Assembly (NCBI GenBank): GCA_934130545.1
Contig: CAKOYD010000001.1
Span: 62,001-126,000, forward strand
Source of the DNA: an uncultured Bacilli bacterium
GTDB lineage: Bacteria > Bacillota_I > Bacilli_A > RF39 > UBA660
Length of the DNA: 64,000 nucleotides
Direction: 5' to 3'
Below are positions 1-7,708 of this stretch, piece after piece. Each line of letters begins with the position of its first letter. The stretch's first letter is position 1. Under the pieces are notes generated by a model. That model was given only the letters and a program-made list of their open reading frames with translations, was not told where the DNA came from and ran no database searches. The translations under genes and the position numbers were made by a program.

Positions 1-59
1 TGATAAGGATTTTCTTGATTTTTTATTGTAGGTACTATACCTATTATTGGTTTATCCAT
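1..59 (-). CDS. Class I glutamine amidotransferase-like protein, N-terminus only (partial)
   Basis: Only the first 19 codons lie in the window; the gene continues past the left edge. The ATG at 59 is preceded by AGGAAA at a normal distance. The readable N-terminus, MDKPIIGIVPT, resembles the opening of gamma-glutamyl-gamma-aminobutyrate hydrolase (PuuD, peptidase C26) proteins, which begin with a KPIIGI-type strand. With so few residues this is a family resemblance, not an assignment. It sits 24 bp downstream of the recombinase gene and could be co-transcribed with it. Confidence 0.4.
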   Translation of the reverse strand, partial: MDKPIIGIVPTIKNQENPY

Positions 60-82
60 ACCATTTTCCTTTCTTTTACTTA

Positions 83-964
83 TTATACTTTAGCTCGGGG
101 ATGAGTATTATTATAAACATTTCTTATTTGTTCATCAGTTAGATGGGTATATATACTAGTGGTATTTAATGAGGAATGTCCAAGTAATTCTTTAACACTC
201 ATTAGGTCTGCACCATTACTTAATAAGTCAGTGGCAAAGGTGTGTCTTAGCATATGGGGTGAAACATGACTATTAATATGAGCTTGTAAAATTATATTAT
301 CAATTATATCTCTGACTGCTCTAGTGGTTAGTTTATTGCCATTTTTATTTAAAATTAGATAATTACTTTTAGGCTTTAATTCTTTTCTACCATCAGATAG
401 GTATAGATCTAAAATATCTTCACAGAAAGAGCCATATATTACTATTCTCTCTTTACTACCTTTACCTAATATTTTTATAGTGTTTTGAGATAATTCTATG
501 TCTTCTAACTTTATACTTACTAATTCTCCTACTCTTATTCCCGTAGCATATAATAGTTCAATTATTAATCTATTTCTTTGTCCTAAAGGAGTGTCTAAAT
601 TAGGTACCATAAACATTTTTTCTAGATCATTATTATCAACATATTTAGGAAGTGTTAGATACTTTTTGGGATTAGATACTTCTTTAAAATAATTAGTTTC
701 AATTAAGTTTTCTTTTTTTAAATATTCGTAGAATCCTCTTAAACTACTTAATTTTCGTGAAATACTATTCCTATTTAATTTTAGTTTATATAAATATTCT
801 AAGTATAGAGATACTGTTTCATAATTAATCTTTAGAATACTACTATTATTTAAGTAATTATTAAATTCATCAATATCTTCCTGGTAACTTATTATAGTAT
901 AGTCTGAATATTTCTTTACAGTTTTAATATATCTAAGATAATCTTCTATATATTTTTTATTCAT
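83..964 (-). CDS. Xer-type tyrosine site-specific recombinase
   Basis: The 293-residue protein has the length and two-domain layout of XerC/XerD: an N-terminal SAM-like core-binding domain (about residues 1-90) and a C-terminal catalytic domain. Catalytic residues are all visible: R144 in TGIRVGEL, K168 in GKGSKER, H237 and R240 in HMLRH, H263 in LGHSS, and the nucleophile Y272 in SIYTHL. The family resolves chromosome dimers at dif sites near the division septum. It follows a hypothetical gene by only 2 bp and therefore probably shares its transcript. No second Xer protein or phage gene is seen nearby, so a housekeeping role is likelier than that of an element integrase. XerC and XerD cannot be told apart by eye. 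Confidence 0.93.
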   Translation of the reverse strand: MNKKYIEDYLRYIKTVKKYSDYTIISYQEDIDEFNNYLNNSSILKINYETVSLYLEYLYKLKLNRNSISRKLSSLRGFYEYLKKENLIETNYFKEVSNPKKYLTLPKYVDNNDLEKMFMVPNLDTPLGQRNRLIIELLYATGIRVGELVSIKLEDIELSQNTIKILGKGSKERIVIYGSFCEDILDLYLSDGRKELKPKSNYLILNKNGNKLTTRAVRDIIDNIILQAHINSHVSPHMLRHTFATDLLSNGADLMSVKELLGHSSLNTTSIYTHLTDEQIRNVYNNTHPRAKV

Positions 965-966
965 GA

Positions 967-1695
967 TTATTTCTTTCTTCTTGTTAGGCTATCAATGGAT
1001 AATTCTTCTGGTAAGTCAATATTTTTTAAGTCTGACATATTAATACTTTTTATAAGTTCTTCTCTAGCTTCAGCACCTGTTATTTCATCATTTATAACTC
1101 TTCTTGTTAAACTTGATATTAAAGTATATATAGATGGTTCTTCATATTGAGGAATAGGTTCTAAAGTTGGACATAGCATTTTTGATGATTTCATATCAAA
1201 ATAAAGATCACGATAATTTAGATAACTTTGAGTATACTTTTCTGACAAGGTATATATTTTTTTAGTAATTTGTCCTTTAGTAGTTAGTTTTTTAAAGTTT
1301 GAAGGAATAGCTTCTGTTAAAATCATAAATGTTCTTGTTTTAGAGAATCTTTCATAAAATTTATCACTTTGTAAGTTATTATATAAAGATATTTTTAAGA
1401 ATTCTTTAGGTCTAGTATTACCCTCTCCTTGAGTTAATATATCTATTATACGATAGTCTCCTGATAATATTATTGGGCGAACTTTTTTTACTTGCTTATT
1501 ATCTCTAATGCTTGTTTTTACTATTTTAAATCTAGTATTGTTTGATAAAATATAACCTTTGTTTTGAAGATATTCACTAATTTGATTATGAGTATCAAAG
1601 TTTTTAGTAATTATATCAATATATTCTATACGATCTCTATCTAATATTTCTTCTTCGTAGTCTTCGGTAAATGCAATTAATTTATATTTAGCCAT
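967..1695 (-). CDS. Hypothetical protein of 242 residues
   Basis: I do not recognise this family. The protein is soluble-looking, charged and has no signal peptide or membrane segment. It contains a middle stretch rich in basic and aromatic residues (about 95-170) and an acidic C-terminal helix region ending in RRKK. Its ATG at 1695 lies 5 bp after the stop of the ABC permease gene and its stop is 2 bp before the recombinase start, so it sits inside one tight transcript with both. That context does not by itself indicate a function. The residues MAKYKLIAFTEDYEEE suggest an intracellular protein starting with a beta strand. Confidence 0.75.
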   Translation of the reverse strand: MAKYKLIAFTEDYEEEILDRDRIEYIDIITKNFDTHNQISEYLQNKGYILSNNTRFKIVKTSIRDNKQVKKVRPIILSGDYRIIDILTQGEGNTRPKEFLKISLYNNLQSDKFYERFSKTRTFMILTEAIPSNFKKLTTKGQITKKIYTLSEKYTQSYLNYRDLYFDMKSSKMLCPTLEPIPQYEEPSIYTLISSLTRRVINDEITGAEAREELIKSINMSDLKNIDLPEELSIDSLTRRKK

Positions 1696-1700
1696 ATTTT

Positions 1701-3011
1701 CTACTTCCTTTCTTTAACAGCTTTTAGCATTCTTTGCCATAGATGGTCTTGTGAATAGTTTAGTATTCCAGCTTTATATATTCTTAAGCCATATTTAAAT
1801 AATATATATAATGTCAGTACCATTAAGATAATAGCGATAGATAAATCTATTAGGGTTATTTCTCCTAGGGCATATAGAGTTGGTGATAAAAGTGATGAGA
1901 TAAATGGTACATAAGACATTACTTTTATAAAGGCTGATCCTTTAAATAGTGATGACATCATTGATAGATAGAATGAACTTAACAAGACAATAACCATTGG
2001 AGTTTGTAATTGTTGATAATCTTCGCTGTTAGTAGTCATTGATGATAATATTCCAGATAATAATGAATATCCTATAAAAGTTAGAATCATTAATATTATA
2101 GCAAATGGTAAGACACTTGTTAATTTATCAATAACACCTGACGATGTAATGGTATTAACTAAGTTTCCAATTTCTCCTGCTTGGTTTGTGTTAATATTCA
2201 TACTGCCGGTTAATAGCATTCTTATGAGTATTCCAAGTGCTCCATATAAAAGTATTAGTATTCCTTGGGTTAAAACAAAGACATTAGCAGATATTACTTT
2301 AGAGGCTAGATGGGCTTGTGGTGAAACATTAGATATTATTATTTCCATACTTTTAGTAGACTTTTCTTCATTTACTTCATTACCAATCATTTGAATTAAG
2401 AATACTGTTAGAAAGAAGAATGGTAATATTATTATAGGAAATACAACGCCTGTTATTAATTCACCATCAAGAGAATTATCGTTTTCTTCTAGGACTATTT
2501 TATCGATAGCAACTGGTTTATTAATATCCGCTAGCATATCTTCTGTTATGTTATATTCTTTTAAGGCAATATTACTTCTTAAAGTATTTAGAGCTGTATT
2601 AATTATAGTCATTTTAATAGCATCAATACCACTTTTACTATATATACTAGCACTTAAATAATTAGTATCATCTTTATTTAGTACTAATACTAGAGTGTTA
2701 TCATCAGTTATTTCTTTTTTAGCATTATCAATAGTATCATCATATTTAGTTATTTTAACATTAGTATATTCATTCATAATAGATGAAGAATTTTCGTAAC
2801 TAGTTTTAAAATCTTCAAAATAATTACTATTATCAATTACTAATAATTGGTTCTCGGCACTAAAATCGCCCCCAAAGGTTTTGATAATAGAGTCAACGTT
2901 AACAAGACCAATAATTAGTAAAGCCATAATGATGTTGGCAATTAAAAACCATTTGGTTGCTATTTTCTTTTTAATACTCATTTTTGTTAAAAATAATAAT
3001 TTATTCTTCAT
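1701..3011 (-). CDS. ABC-2 type transporter permease (NatB/YhaP-like)
   Basis: The 436-residue membrane protein has the architecture of NatB-type exporters: one N-terminal membrane helix (about residues 20-38), a large extracytoplasmic domain (about 45-185), and a C-terminal block of five or six helices. The sequence EVNEEKSTKSMEIIISNVSPQ after the second helix is typical of this family and is where the coupling region contacts the ATPase. Its start overlaps the end of the ATPase gene by 11 bp, so the two are translationally coupled. NatAB-type systems export Na+ or envelope-active compounds; the substrate here is unknown. Confidence 0.88.
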   Translation of the reverse strand: MKNKLLFLTKMSIKKKIATKWFLIANIIMALLIIGLVNVDSIIKTFGGDFSAENQLLVIDNSNYFEDFKTSYENSSSIMNEYTNVKITKYDDTIDNAKKEITDDNTLVLVLNKDDTNYLSASIYSKSGIDAIKMTIINTALNTLRSNIALKEYNITEDMLADINKPVAIDKIVLEENDNSLDGELITGVVFPIIILPFFFLTVFLIQMIGNEVNEEKSTKSMEIIISNVSPQAHLASKVISANVFVLTQGILILLYGALGILIRMLLTGSMNINTNQAGEIGNLVNTITSSGVIDKLTSVLPFAIILMILTFIGYSLLSGILSSMTTNSEDYQQLQTPMVIVLLSSFYLSMMSSLFKGSAFIKVMSYVPFISSLLSPTLYALGEITLIDLSIAIILMVLTLYILFKYGLRIYKAGILNYSQDHLWQRMLKAVKERK

Positions 3012-3900
3012 ATGCCTCTCCTACTTTAGATATAAATATTTCATTTAGTGATGGTTCTTCAACGATAAATTTAGTTATGTTTTTATATTTACTTATTTCT
3101 TTAAATAATTCGTTAGTATAGTTATTATCTGCTATTTTAATAATATATTCATCATTAATTGTTTCTATTTCTTTAACATAGTCTAGTTTTTCTATTTTAG
3201 ATATATCAATGTTGCCAATAACATGAACATTCTTTTGACGATAATCGTTTTTGATATCTTTTAAATACCCTGATAGAACACTTTTTCCTTTGACTAGAAC
3301 GACTAATTTTTCACAAAATAATTCAACGTGTTCCATTCGATGAGAAGAAAATATAATACTAGTGCCTTCTTGTTTTAGTTTTAAGATAACGCTTTTGAAT
3401 AGTTCAACGTTAACAGGATCTAGGCCAGAAAATGGTTCATCTAAGATAAGTAATTTAGGATGATGAATTATAGCAGTTATGAATTGGATTTTTTGTTGAT
3501 TACCTTTCGATAGTTCTTTTATCTTTTTATTTTTATATTCTTTTATTTTAAAGATGTCTAGCCAATAATCTAGTTCTTTTTCTATCTTATCTTCAGGCAT
3601 ACCTTTTAATACTCCATAATAGATAACTTGTTCTAGGACAGTTAGCTTGGTAAGTAGGCTTCTTTCTTCAGTTAGAAAACCTATTTTATCAGTTGTTTTA
3701 TAACTAACTTTTTCATTATCTAGAAGAATAGTGCCTTCATAGTCATCTAGTAAGTTCATAATCATTCTGAATGTGGTAGTTTTTCCAGCACCATTAAGTC
3801 CTAGTAAGCCAAATATTTCACCATCAGCTACTTCAAAACTAAGATTATCAACAGCCACTAAATTGCCATATTTTTTTCTAACATTTTCTACTCTTAACAT
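3001..3900 (-). CDS. ABC transporter ATP-binding protein (NatA-like)
   Basis: This is the nucleotide-binding subunit of the exporter encoded just downstream. Walker A is GLNGAGKTT (34-42), the signature is LSKGNQQ (130-136), Walker B is LLILDEP (150-156) and the H-loop histidine is H187. After about residue 215 it carries the extra C-terminal region usual for NatA/YhaQ-type subunits, ending in EEPSLNEIFI. The gene begins with ATG at 3900 behind AAGGAGATGCG and has a good promoter just upstream, so it is the first gene of an operon: ATPase, permease, hypothetical, recombinase. Confidence 0.93.
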   Translation of the reverse strand: MLRVENVRKKYGNLVAVDNLSFEVADGEIFGLLGLNGAGKTTTFRMIMNLLDDYEGTILLDNEKVSYKTTDKIGFLTEERSLLTKLTVLEQVIYYGVLKGMPEDKIEKELDYWLDIFKIKEYKNKKIKELSKGNQQKIQFITAIIHHPKLLILDEPFSGLDPVNVELFKSVILKLKQEGTSIIFSSHRMEHVELFCEKLVVLVKGKSVLSGYLKDIKNDYRQKNVHVIGNIDISKIEKLDYVKEIETINDEYIIKIADNNYTNELFKEISKYKNITKFIVEEPSLNEIFISKVGEAYEE

Positions 3901-3920
3901 ATCGCATCTCCTTTTGTTTA

Positions 3921-3949
3921 ATTATATCATGGAAGATTATACTTTACAA
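3921..3949 (-). promoter_or_regulatory. Promoter of the NatAB-like operon
   Basis: On the minus strand TTGTAA (3944-3949) and a perfect TATAAT (3921-3926) are separated by 17 bp and lie 20 bp before the start codon of the ABC ATPase. This matches the housekeeping sigma-A consensus well. Confidence 0.7.
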
Positions 3950-3982
3950 CTTAATTAACTTTATGAAAACTAAAATTATTTG

Positions 3983-4010
3983 TTGTAATATTTAAGAAAA
4001 CAGCTATAAT
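3983..4010 (+). promoter_or_regulatory. Candidate promoter of the VanY-like gene
   Basis: TTGTAA (3983-3988) and TATAAT (4005-4010) are separated by 16 bp. The gene starts 21 bp downstream after AGAGGTGG. The -35 box is imperfect. Confidence 0.5.
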
Positions 4011-4031
4011 TATAAGTAGAGGTGGTATGAA

Positions 4032-5162
4032 ATGAGTAGAAGAAAAACTAGAGTTAGATATGATCGAATAATTATTCTTTTAGTGGGTGTTATTGCTTTT
4101 ATTGGAATAATGTTTGGGATATTTAATAGTACTAGTGTTAAAAACTATTTTTTTAGTAAGAAAACTGGATACTCTATTGAAACAGTAAAGGTATTTAGAG
4201 AAAAGGATATTCTAAAAGATGTTTCTAGTAATAAGTATTCTAATACATTAGAGAGTGCTATTAGTAGTAATAGTTATATCGATAAATACTTAACTGATTA
4301 TTTACATATTAAGTATAAAGATGATAAAGATTTTATTAGTAATATTAATAGTTTACTTGAAGTTGGGTATAATTATAATGAAATTAATAAGATAGAAGAT
4401 ACACTTAGTAGTGATAGTATTGCTATGGTTATTGATAGCGAGTATAATAAACAACTTTTTGATTATTTAGGATTAAGTTATTTTAAGGAAGATAATTTAG
4501 AGAGATATTTTAATTACTATAAAGATAATAGTGATATGGACTATACTGATATTATTACATTTGTAAATATTGGGTTAGATAATGAATATTATACTAATGT
4601 TGTAGATATTGATAATCAAGATGATATGAAAGTGATAGTAAATAAATATCATAAATTAGATAACGATTATGTACCAAGTGATTTAGAAACTATTAGTTCT
4701 AAATACCAATGGTTAGGTCGTAGTAATAAATTACGTCATGATGCGCGTGTTGCTTTTGAGGAAATGTGTGCAGCTGCTGCTGAAGATGGTATTTATATTT
4801 ATGCAGGTTCTGGATATCGTTCATTTGCTACTCAAAAATATCTATATGATACTTATGTTAAAAAAGATGGTTTTAATGAAGCTGAAACATATTCTGCTAG
4901 AGCAGGTTATTCAGAACATCAAACCGGTCTAGCAATGGATATTGCGAATAAGAATGGATTCATATCATTAGGGGATAAAGAATATGATTGGTTAGTTAAC
5001 AATTCTTACAAATATGGATTTATTTTAAGGTATCCAAAAGGTTCAGAAACAATAACAGGTTATATGTATGAAGAATGGCATTATCGTTATCTCGGTAAAG
5101 AAACTGCCAAAGAAATTAAAAATACTGGCCTTACATACGACGAATATATGGCTAGAAAATAA
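4032..5162 (+). CDS. Membrane-anchored D,D/L,D-carboxypeptidase, peptidase family M15B (VanY-like)
   Basis: The 376-residue protein has one N-terminal membrane anchor (about residues 12-31), a long extracytoplasmic stalk (35-215) and a C-terminal M15B zinc peptidase domain (about 220-370). Zinc-site motifs are intact: SEHQTGLAMD with H296 and D303, and EEWH with E348 and H350; SGYRS (260-264) is the usual substrate-binding segment. Such enzymes trim the terminal D-alanine from peptidoglycan stem peptides outside the membrane. It stands alone, without vanHAX-type genes, so ordinary wall maturation is a better guess than glycopeptide resistance. The start is fixed by AGAGGTGG ahead of the ATG. 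Confidence 0.92.
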   Translation: MSRRKTRVRYDRIIILLVGVIAFIGIMFGIFNSTSVKNYFFSKKTGYSIETVKVFREKDILKDVSSNKYSNTLESAISSNSYIDKYLTDYLHIKYKDDKDFISNINSLLEVGYNYNEINKIEDTLSSDSIAMVIDSEYNKQLFDYLGLSYFKEDNLERYFNYYKDNSDMDYTDIITFVNIGLDNEYYTNVVDIDNQDDMKVIVNKYHKLDNDYVPSDLETISSKYQWLGRSNKLRHDARVAFEEMCAAAAEDGIYIYAGSGYRSFATQKYLYDTYVKKDGFNEAETYSARAGYSEHQTGLAMDIANKNGFISLGDKEYDWLVNNSYKYGFILRYPKGSETITGYMYEEWHYRYLGKETAKEIKNTGLTYDEYMARK

Positions 5163-5172
5163 CAAAAAGTCA

Positions 5173-5201
5173 TTGACAAATTGCTTATAATAATATAGAA
5201 T
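5173..5201 (+). promoter_or_regulatory. tRNA-Ser promoter
   Basis: A perfect TTGACA (5173-5178), a 17-bp spacer and TAGAAT (5196-5201) lie 19 bp before the tRNA 5' end. Confidence 0.8.
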
Positions 5202-5220
5202 TAGTTTTGTAAGCAATTTT

Positions 5221-5311
5221 GGAGTGATACTCAAGAGGCTGAAGAGGCGCCCCTGCTAAGGGTGTAGACTGGGAAACTGGTGCGAGGGTTCAAATCCCTC
5301 TCACTCCGCCA
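5221..5311 (+). tRNA. tRNA-Ser (anticodon GCU)
   Basis: The acceptor stem GGAGTGA pairs with TCACTCC, followed by discriminator G and an encoded CCA (5309-5311). The anticodon loop CTGCTAA gives GCU. The long variable arm (TGTAGACTGGGAAACTGGTGC region) is typical of serine tRNAs, and the T loop reads TTCAAAT. Confidence 0.97.
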
Positions 5312-5326
5312 TTTTTATAATTAAAT

Positions 5327-5355
5327 TCTTAAATATAATTATTTAAGATTTTTTT
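5327..5355 (+). terminator. Intrinsic terminator of tRNA-Ser
   Basis: A 9-bp perfect stem (TCTTAAATA / TATTTAAGA) with a 4-nt loop is followed by seven T residues. Confidence 0.85.
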
Positions 5356-5357
5356 AT

Positions 5358-5386
5358 GTCAAAAAAACTGATAGCGATATCAGTTT
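5358..5386 (-). terminator. Terminator of the SPOR-like membrane protein gene
   Basis: On the minus strand AAACTGATA / TATCAGTTT form a 9-bp stem with a 4-nt loop followed by a T run. The hairpin overlaps the stop codon of the gene it terminates. Confidence 0.75.
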
Positions 5387-5847
5387 ATTTTAGTTAGTTT
5401 AACATTATTGTTTTCTTTATATAGAGATAGTGTTTCATTGATAATGCTTTTTATTTCTTCATTAGAATTGGCTTCAGATAGTAAATTATCATTGTTAGTT
5501 ATTTTTTCATTTAAGTTAGTATCATTTAAATAGTACTTACTGACTTTTAAGTCTTCATCGTATACTTGAGATATTTTTTTAATATTATCTTGATTTTTAG
5601 TTATACCTACTACAGTTTTATATGTCCCCTTTTCTTGGTAATAGATATAGTTATTGGTTTGACTATTTTGACGCATAGTATCATATGTTTGATAGTCGGC
5701 TGATTCGATTAAATATATAGTGTTGTTTTTTAGTAGGCTATCATTGTTTTCCATATATAAATTATAAATAAACTTGCCACTGATAAAGCCACATATGATG
5801 GAAATAGTAATAGGTATGACTATTTTGTTTAGAAATTTTTTTAACAT
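5380..5847 (-). CDS. Small membrane-anchored protein, possible SPOR domain
   Basis: The 155-residue protein has a single N-terminal membrane helix (about residues 8-30) and an extracytoplasmic remainder. Residues about 43-95 begin IYLIESADY and contain KGTYKTVVGI and a helix with KNQDNIKKI, a beta-alpha-beta pattern like SPOR domains, which bind denuded septal peptidoglycan glycans. The resemblance is by eye and weak. It ends in TGA and has its own terminator; no partner gene shares its strand. The short gap to the divergent ATPase gene (134 bp) holds both promoters. Confidence 0.7.
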   Translation of the reverse strand: MLKKFLNKIVIPITISIICGFISGKFIYNLYMENNDSLLKNNTIYLIESADYQTYDTMRQNSQTNNYIYYQEKGTYKTVVGITKNQDNIKKISQVYDEDLKVSKYYLNDTNLNEKITNNDNLLSEANSNEEIKSIINETLSLYKENNNVKLTKIN

Positions 5848-5980
5848 GTTTTATCACCTATTGTTAATATAATTTATTTTTTGTAAAAAAAATGTCGGAA
5901 AAACAAATATTAAGTTTTTTTTATTGTATTTTTTTTGTTATTAAGTTATAATTATTTTAGAATAGAAGGGATTGATTATT

Positions 5981-7360
5981 ATGGACAGTAATGTTAATAT
6001 GAATAATTTAATTAATGGTGGTGCTAATGACAATAATAATGGTCAGGCAATTGATATTAATGTTACCAATAATCAACCAGTGCAAACTGTATCAAATAAT
6101 CAAAATAATCTTAAAGAGTTAGATTTCGTTAATACTCCGGTTGTGGATGTGGTTAATGATATTATAAATGATGCTGTTTCTATGGGTGCTAGTGATATTC
6201 ACTTTGATCCTACTGAAGACGCACTTAGAGTTAGAATTAGAATTGATGGTATTTTGGATGACTATGCAATGATACCTAGTTCAGTAAGACAAAATGTTGT
6301 AACAAGAGTTAAGATTTTATCTGGTATGAATATTACGGAGACAAGATTACCACAAGATGGTGCGATAAAGATGGTTTTAAACAATCGTGATTTAGATATG
6401 CGTGTTTCTTCATTACCTACTAAAAGGGGTGAAAAAATAGTTGTTCGTATCTTGGATTATTCGAGAAGTATGCGTGGTATTGAATATTTATATTTTAGTG
6501 AAGATAATTATAAGAAGATTATGCAGATGATTAGTGCTCCTAATGGAATTATTCTAGTAACTGGTGCTACTGGTAGTGGTAAAAGTACAACGGTATATTC
6601 ATTTTTGCAGAAGTTAAATATAAAGGGGGCTAACTTAATTACTGTTGAGGATCCGGTAGAAATGGAAATTAAAGGTATAAATCAGGTTCAAGTTAATAGT
6701 GAGATTGGTTTAGACTTTGCAGCGGTTTTAAGAAGTATTTTAAGACAGGACCCTAATATAATTATGATTGGTGAAATAAGAGATAGTGAAACAGCTAAGA
6801 TTGCGGTTAGAGCTTCTATTACTGGACACTTAGTATTGTCTACTCTACATACTAATAATGCTCTTACTACTATTGAAAGATTAATTGATATGGGGGTTGA
6901 ACGTTATTTGTTATCTAGTGCTTTAACTGGTATTGTTTCTCAGAAATTAGCAAGAAAGTTATGTGATTATTGTAAGCAACCACGTCAAACTACTGATTAT
7001 GAAAAAAAAGTATTTAAAGATGCTCTTGGTATTGAAGTTAATCAAGTATATCAAGCAGTTGGTTGTTCGAGATGTCGCCAAGGGTATAAAGGCAGAATTG
7101 CTCTTCAAGAAGTTTTACTAATCGATCAAGCTATTAGAGATGCAATTAATGATGATGCTAAGAAAGAAAAAATTCGTGAAATGGTTTATCGTAGTGATGT
7201 TATTACCCTACTTCAAGATGGATTATATAAAGTTATAGCTGGTTTTACTACTTTTGATGAAGTATTAAAATTGATTGAGTTAGAAGATCAAGCAAATGCT
7301 GTTGAGAGAATTAAATATCAAAAAGAAAAAATGAAAGAAAAGCAAAATACGCAAGGTTAA
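5981..7360 (+). CDS. GspE/PilB-type secretion or pilus ATPase
   Basis: The enzyme belongs to the hexameric ATPases that drive type II secretion, type IV pili and competence pili. Walker A GATGSGKST is at 195-203, the Asp box TVEDPVE at 221-227, Walker B IIMIGEIRDSE at 260-270, the His box STLHTNN at 287-293, and a zinc tetracysteine at C328, C331, C362 and C365. The first 45 residues are Asn-rich and disordered; the usual GspE N-terminal domain is missing. I start the gene at ATG 5981, 10 bp after GAAGGG, instead of the in-frame TTG at 5972, which is too close to the ribosome site. No pilC, pilin or peptidase gene is nearby, so its partners must lie elsewhere. Confidence 0.92.
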   Translation: MDSNVNMNNLINGGANDNNNGQAIDINVTNNQPVQTVSNNQNNLKELDFVNTPVVDVVNDIINDAVSMGASDIHFDPTEDALRVRIRIDGILDDYAMIPSSVRQNVVTRVKILSGMNITETRLPQDGAIKMVLNNRDLDMRVSSLPTKRGEKIVVRILDYSRSMRGIEYLYFSEDNYKKIMQMISAPNGIILVTGATGSGKSTTVYSFLQKLNIKGANLITVEDPVEMEIKGINQVQVNSEIGLDFAAVLRSILRQDPNIIMIGEIRDSETAKIAVRASITGHLVLSTLHTNNALTTIERLIDMGVERYLLSSALTGIVSQKLARKLCDYCKQPRQTTDYEKKVFKDALGIEVNQVYQAVGCSRCRQGYKGRIALQEVLLIDQAIRDAINDDAKKEKIREMVYRSDVITLLQDGLYKVIAGFTTFDEVLKLIELEDQANAVERIKYQKEKMKEKQNTQG

Positions 7361-7380
7361 AAACTTTGCGTATTTTTTTT
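7344..7380 (+). terminator. Terminator of the GspE-like gene, probably shared with the bacteriocin operon
   Basis: AAAATACGCAAGG pairs with CTTTGCGTATTTT around a short loop and is followed by a T run on the plus strand. On the minus strand the same stem is followed by a T-rich stretch just after the bacteriocin stop codon, so it may work in both directions. Confidence 0.8.
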
Positions 7381-7548
7381 CTAAGCAATTGGACAATACT
7401 GACCAGAAATTACTCTTCTAATGGCACTTCCTACTCCTTGACCAAAACCATATATTGTAGAAATTGCCTTAGTGATGGCATTAAGAAATTGACTTGTTAA
7501 TCCTCCACCATTTATTTTTACCATTTCAACATTGTTTATTACTTTCAT
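7381..7548 (-). CDS. Bacteriocin-like peptide precursor A with double-glycine leader (55 aa)
   Basis: This small gene encodes 55 residues and starts at ATG 7548 behind AAGGAG. The leader MKVINNVEMVKINGG fits the double-glycine consensus: hydrophobic at -12 and -7, E at -8, I at -4, GG at -2/-1. The predicted 40-residue mature peptide is cationic and amphipathic, contains the GxxxG-type stretch GFGQGVG, an RR pair and a single Cys four residues before the end (QYCPIA). It lies 16 bp downstream of the second peptide gene and in the same operon as a C39-peptidase exporter, which should cleave after GG. I infer one half of a two-peptide class II bacteriocin; a secreted signalling peptide is possible. 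The exact peptide is not one I recognise. Confidence 0.82.
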   Translation of the reverse strand: MKVINNVEMVKINGGGLTSQFLNAITKAISTIYGFGQGVGSAIRRVISGQYCPIA

Positions 7549-7564
7549 ATATTACTCCTTTCAT

Positions 7565-7708
7565 TTAGTTATTGCATTTATTAGGATTAGTATATCCATC
7601 AAATAGTCCTGCTAAGAATGTAATTATTGCAGCTAATCCCCCCAATAGGCCCCAATTAAGAGCGCCACCTTCTATTGCTTGCATTTTTTGTGTGTCTAAT
7701 GTTTTCAT
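7565..7708 (-). CDS. Bacteriocin-like peptide precursor B with double-glycine leader (47 aa)
   Basis: The 47-residue product starts with MKTLDTQKMQAIEGG, a 15-residue leader of the same length as its neighbour's, with L at -12, M at -7, I at -4 and GG; position -8 is K in place of the common E. The 32-residue mature part opens ALNWGLLGGLAAIITFLAG, a hydrophobic helix with GxxxG-like spacing, and ends in a polar tail with one Cys (NPNKCNN). Its ATG overlaps the TGA of the upstream accessory gene as ATGA, so translation is coupled. Helix-helix pairing of two GxxxG peptides is the known architecture of class IIb bacteriocins. Confidence 0.83.
   Translation of the reverse strand: MKTLDTQKMQAIEGGALNWGLLGGLAAIITFLAGLFDGYTNPNKCNN

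Noticed and set aside
83..964. The Xer-like recombinase as an integrase of a mobile element
   Set aside because: No excisionase, phage or conjugation genes and no att-like repeats nearby; length and motifs fit the housekeeping Xer family.
4032..5162. VanY-like protein as part of a vancomycin-resistance cluster
   Set aside because: No vanHAX or vanRS genes adjoin; stand-alone M15B peptidases are ordinary wall enzymes.
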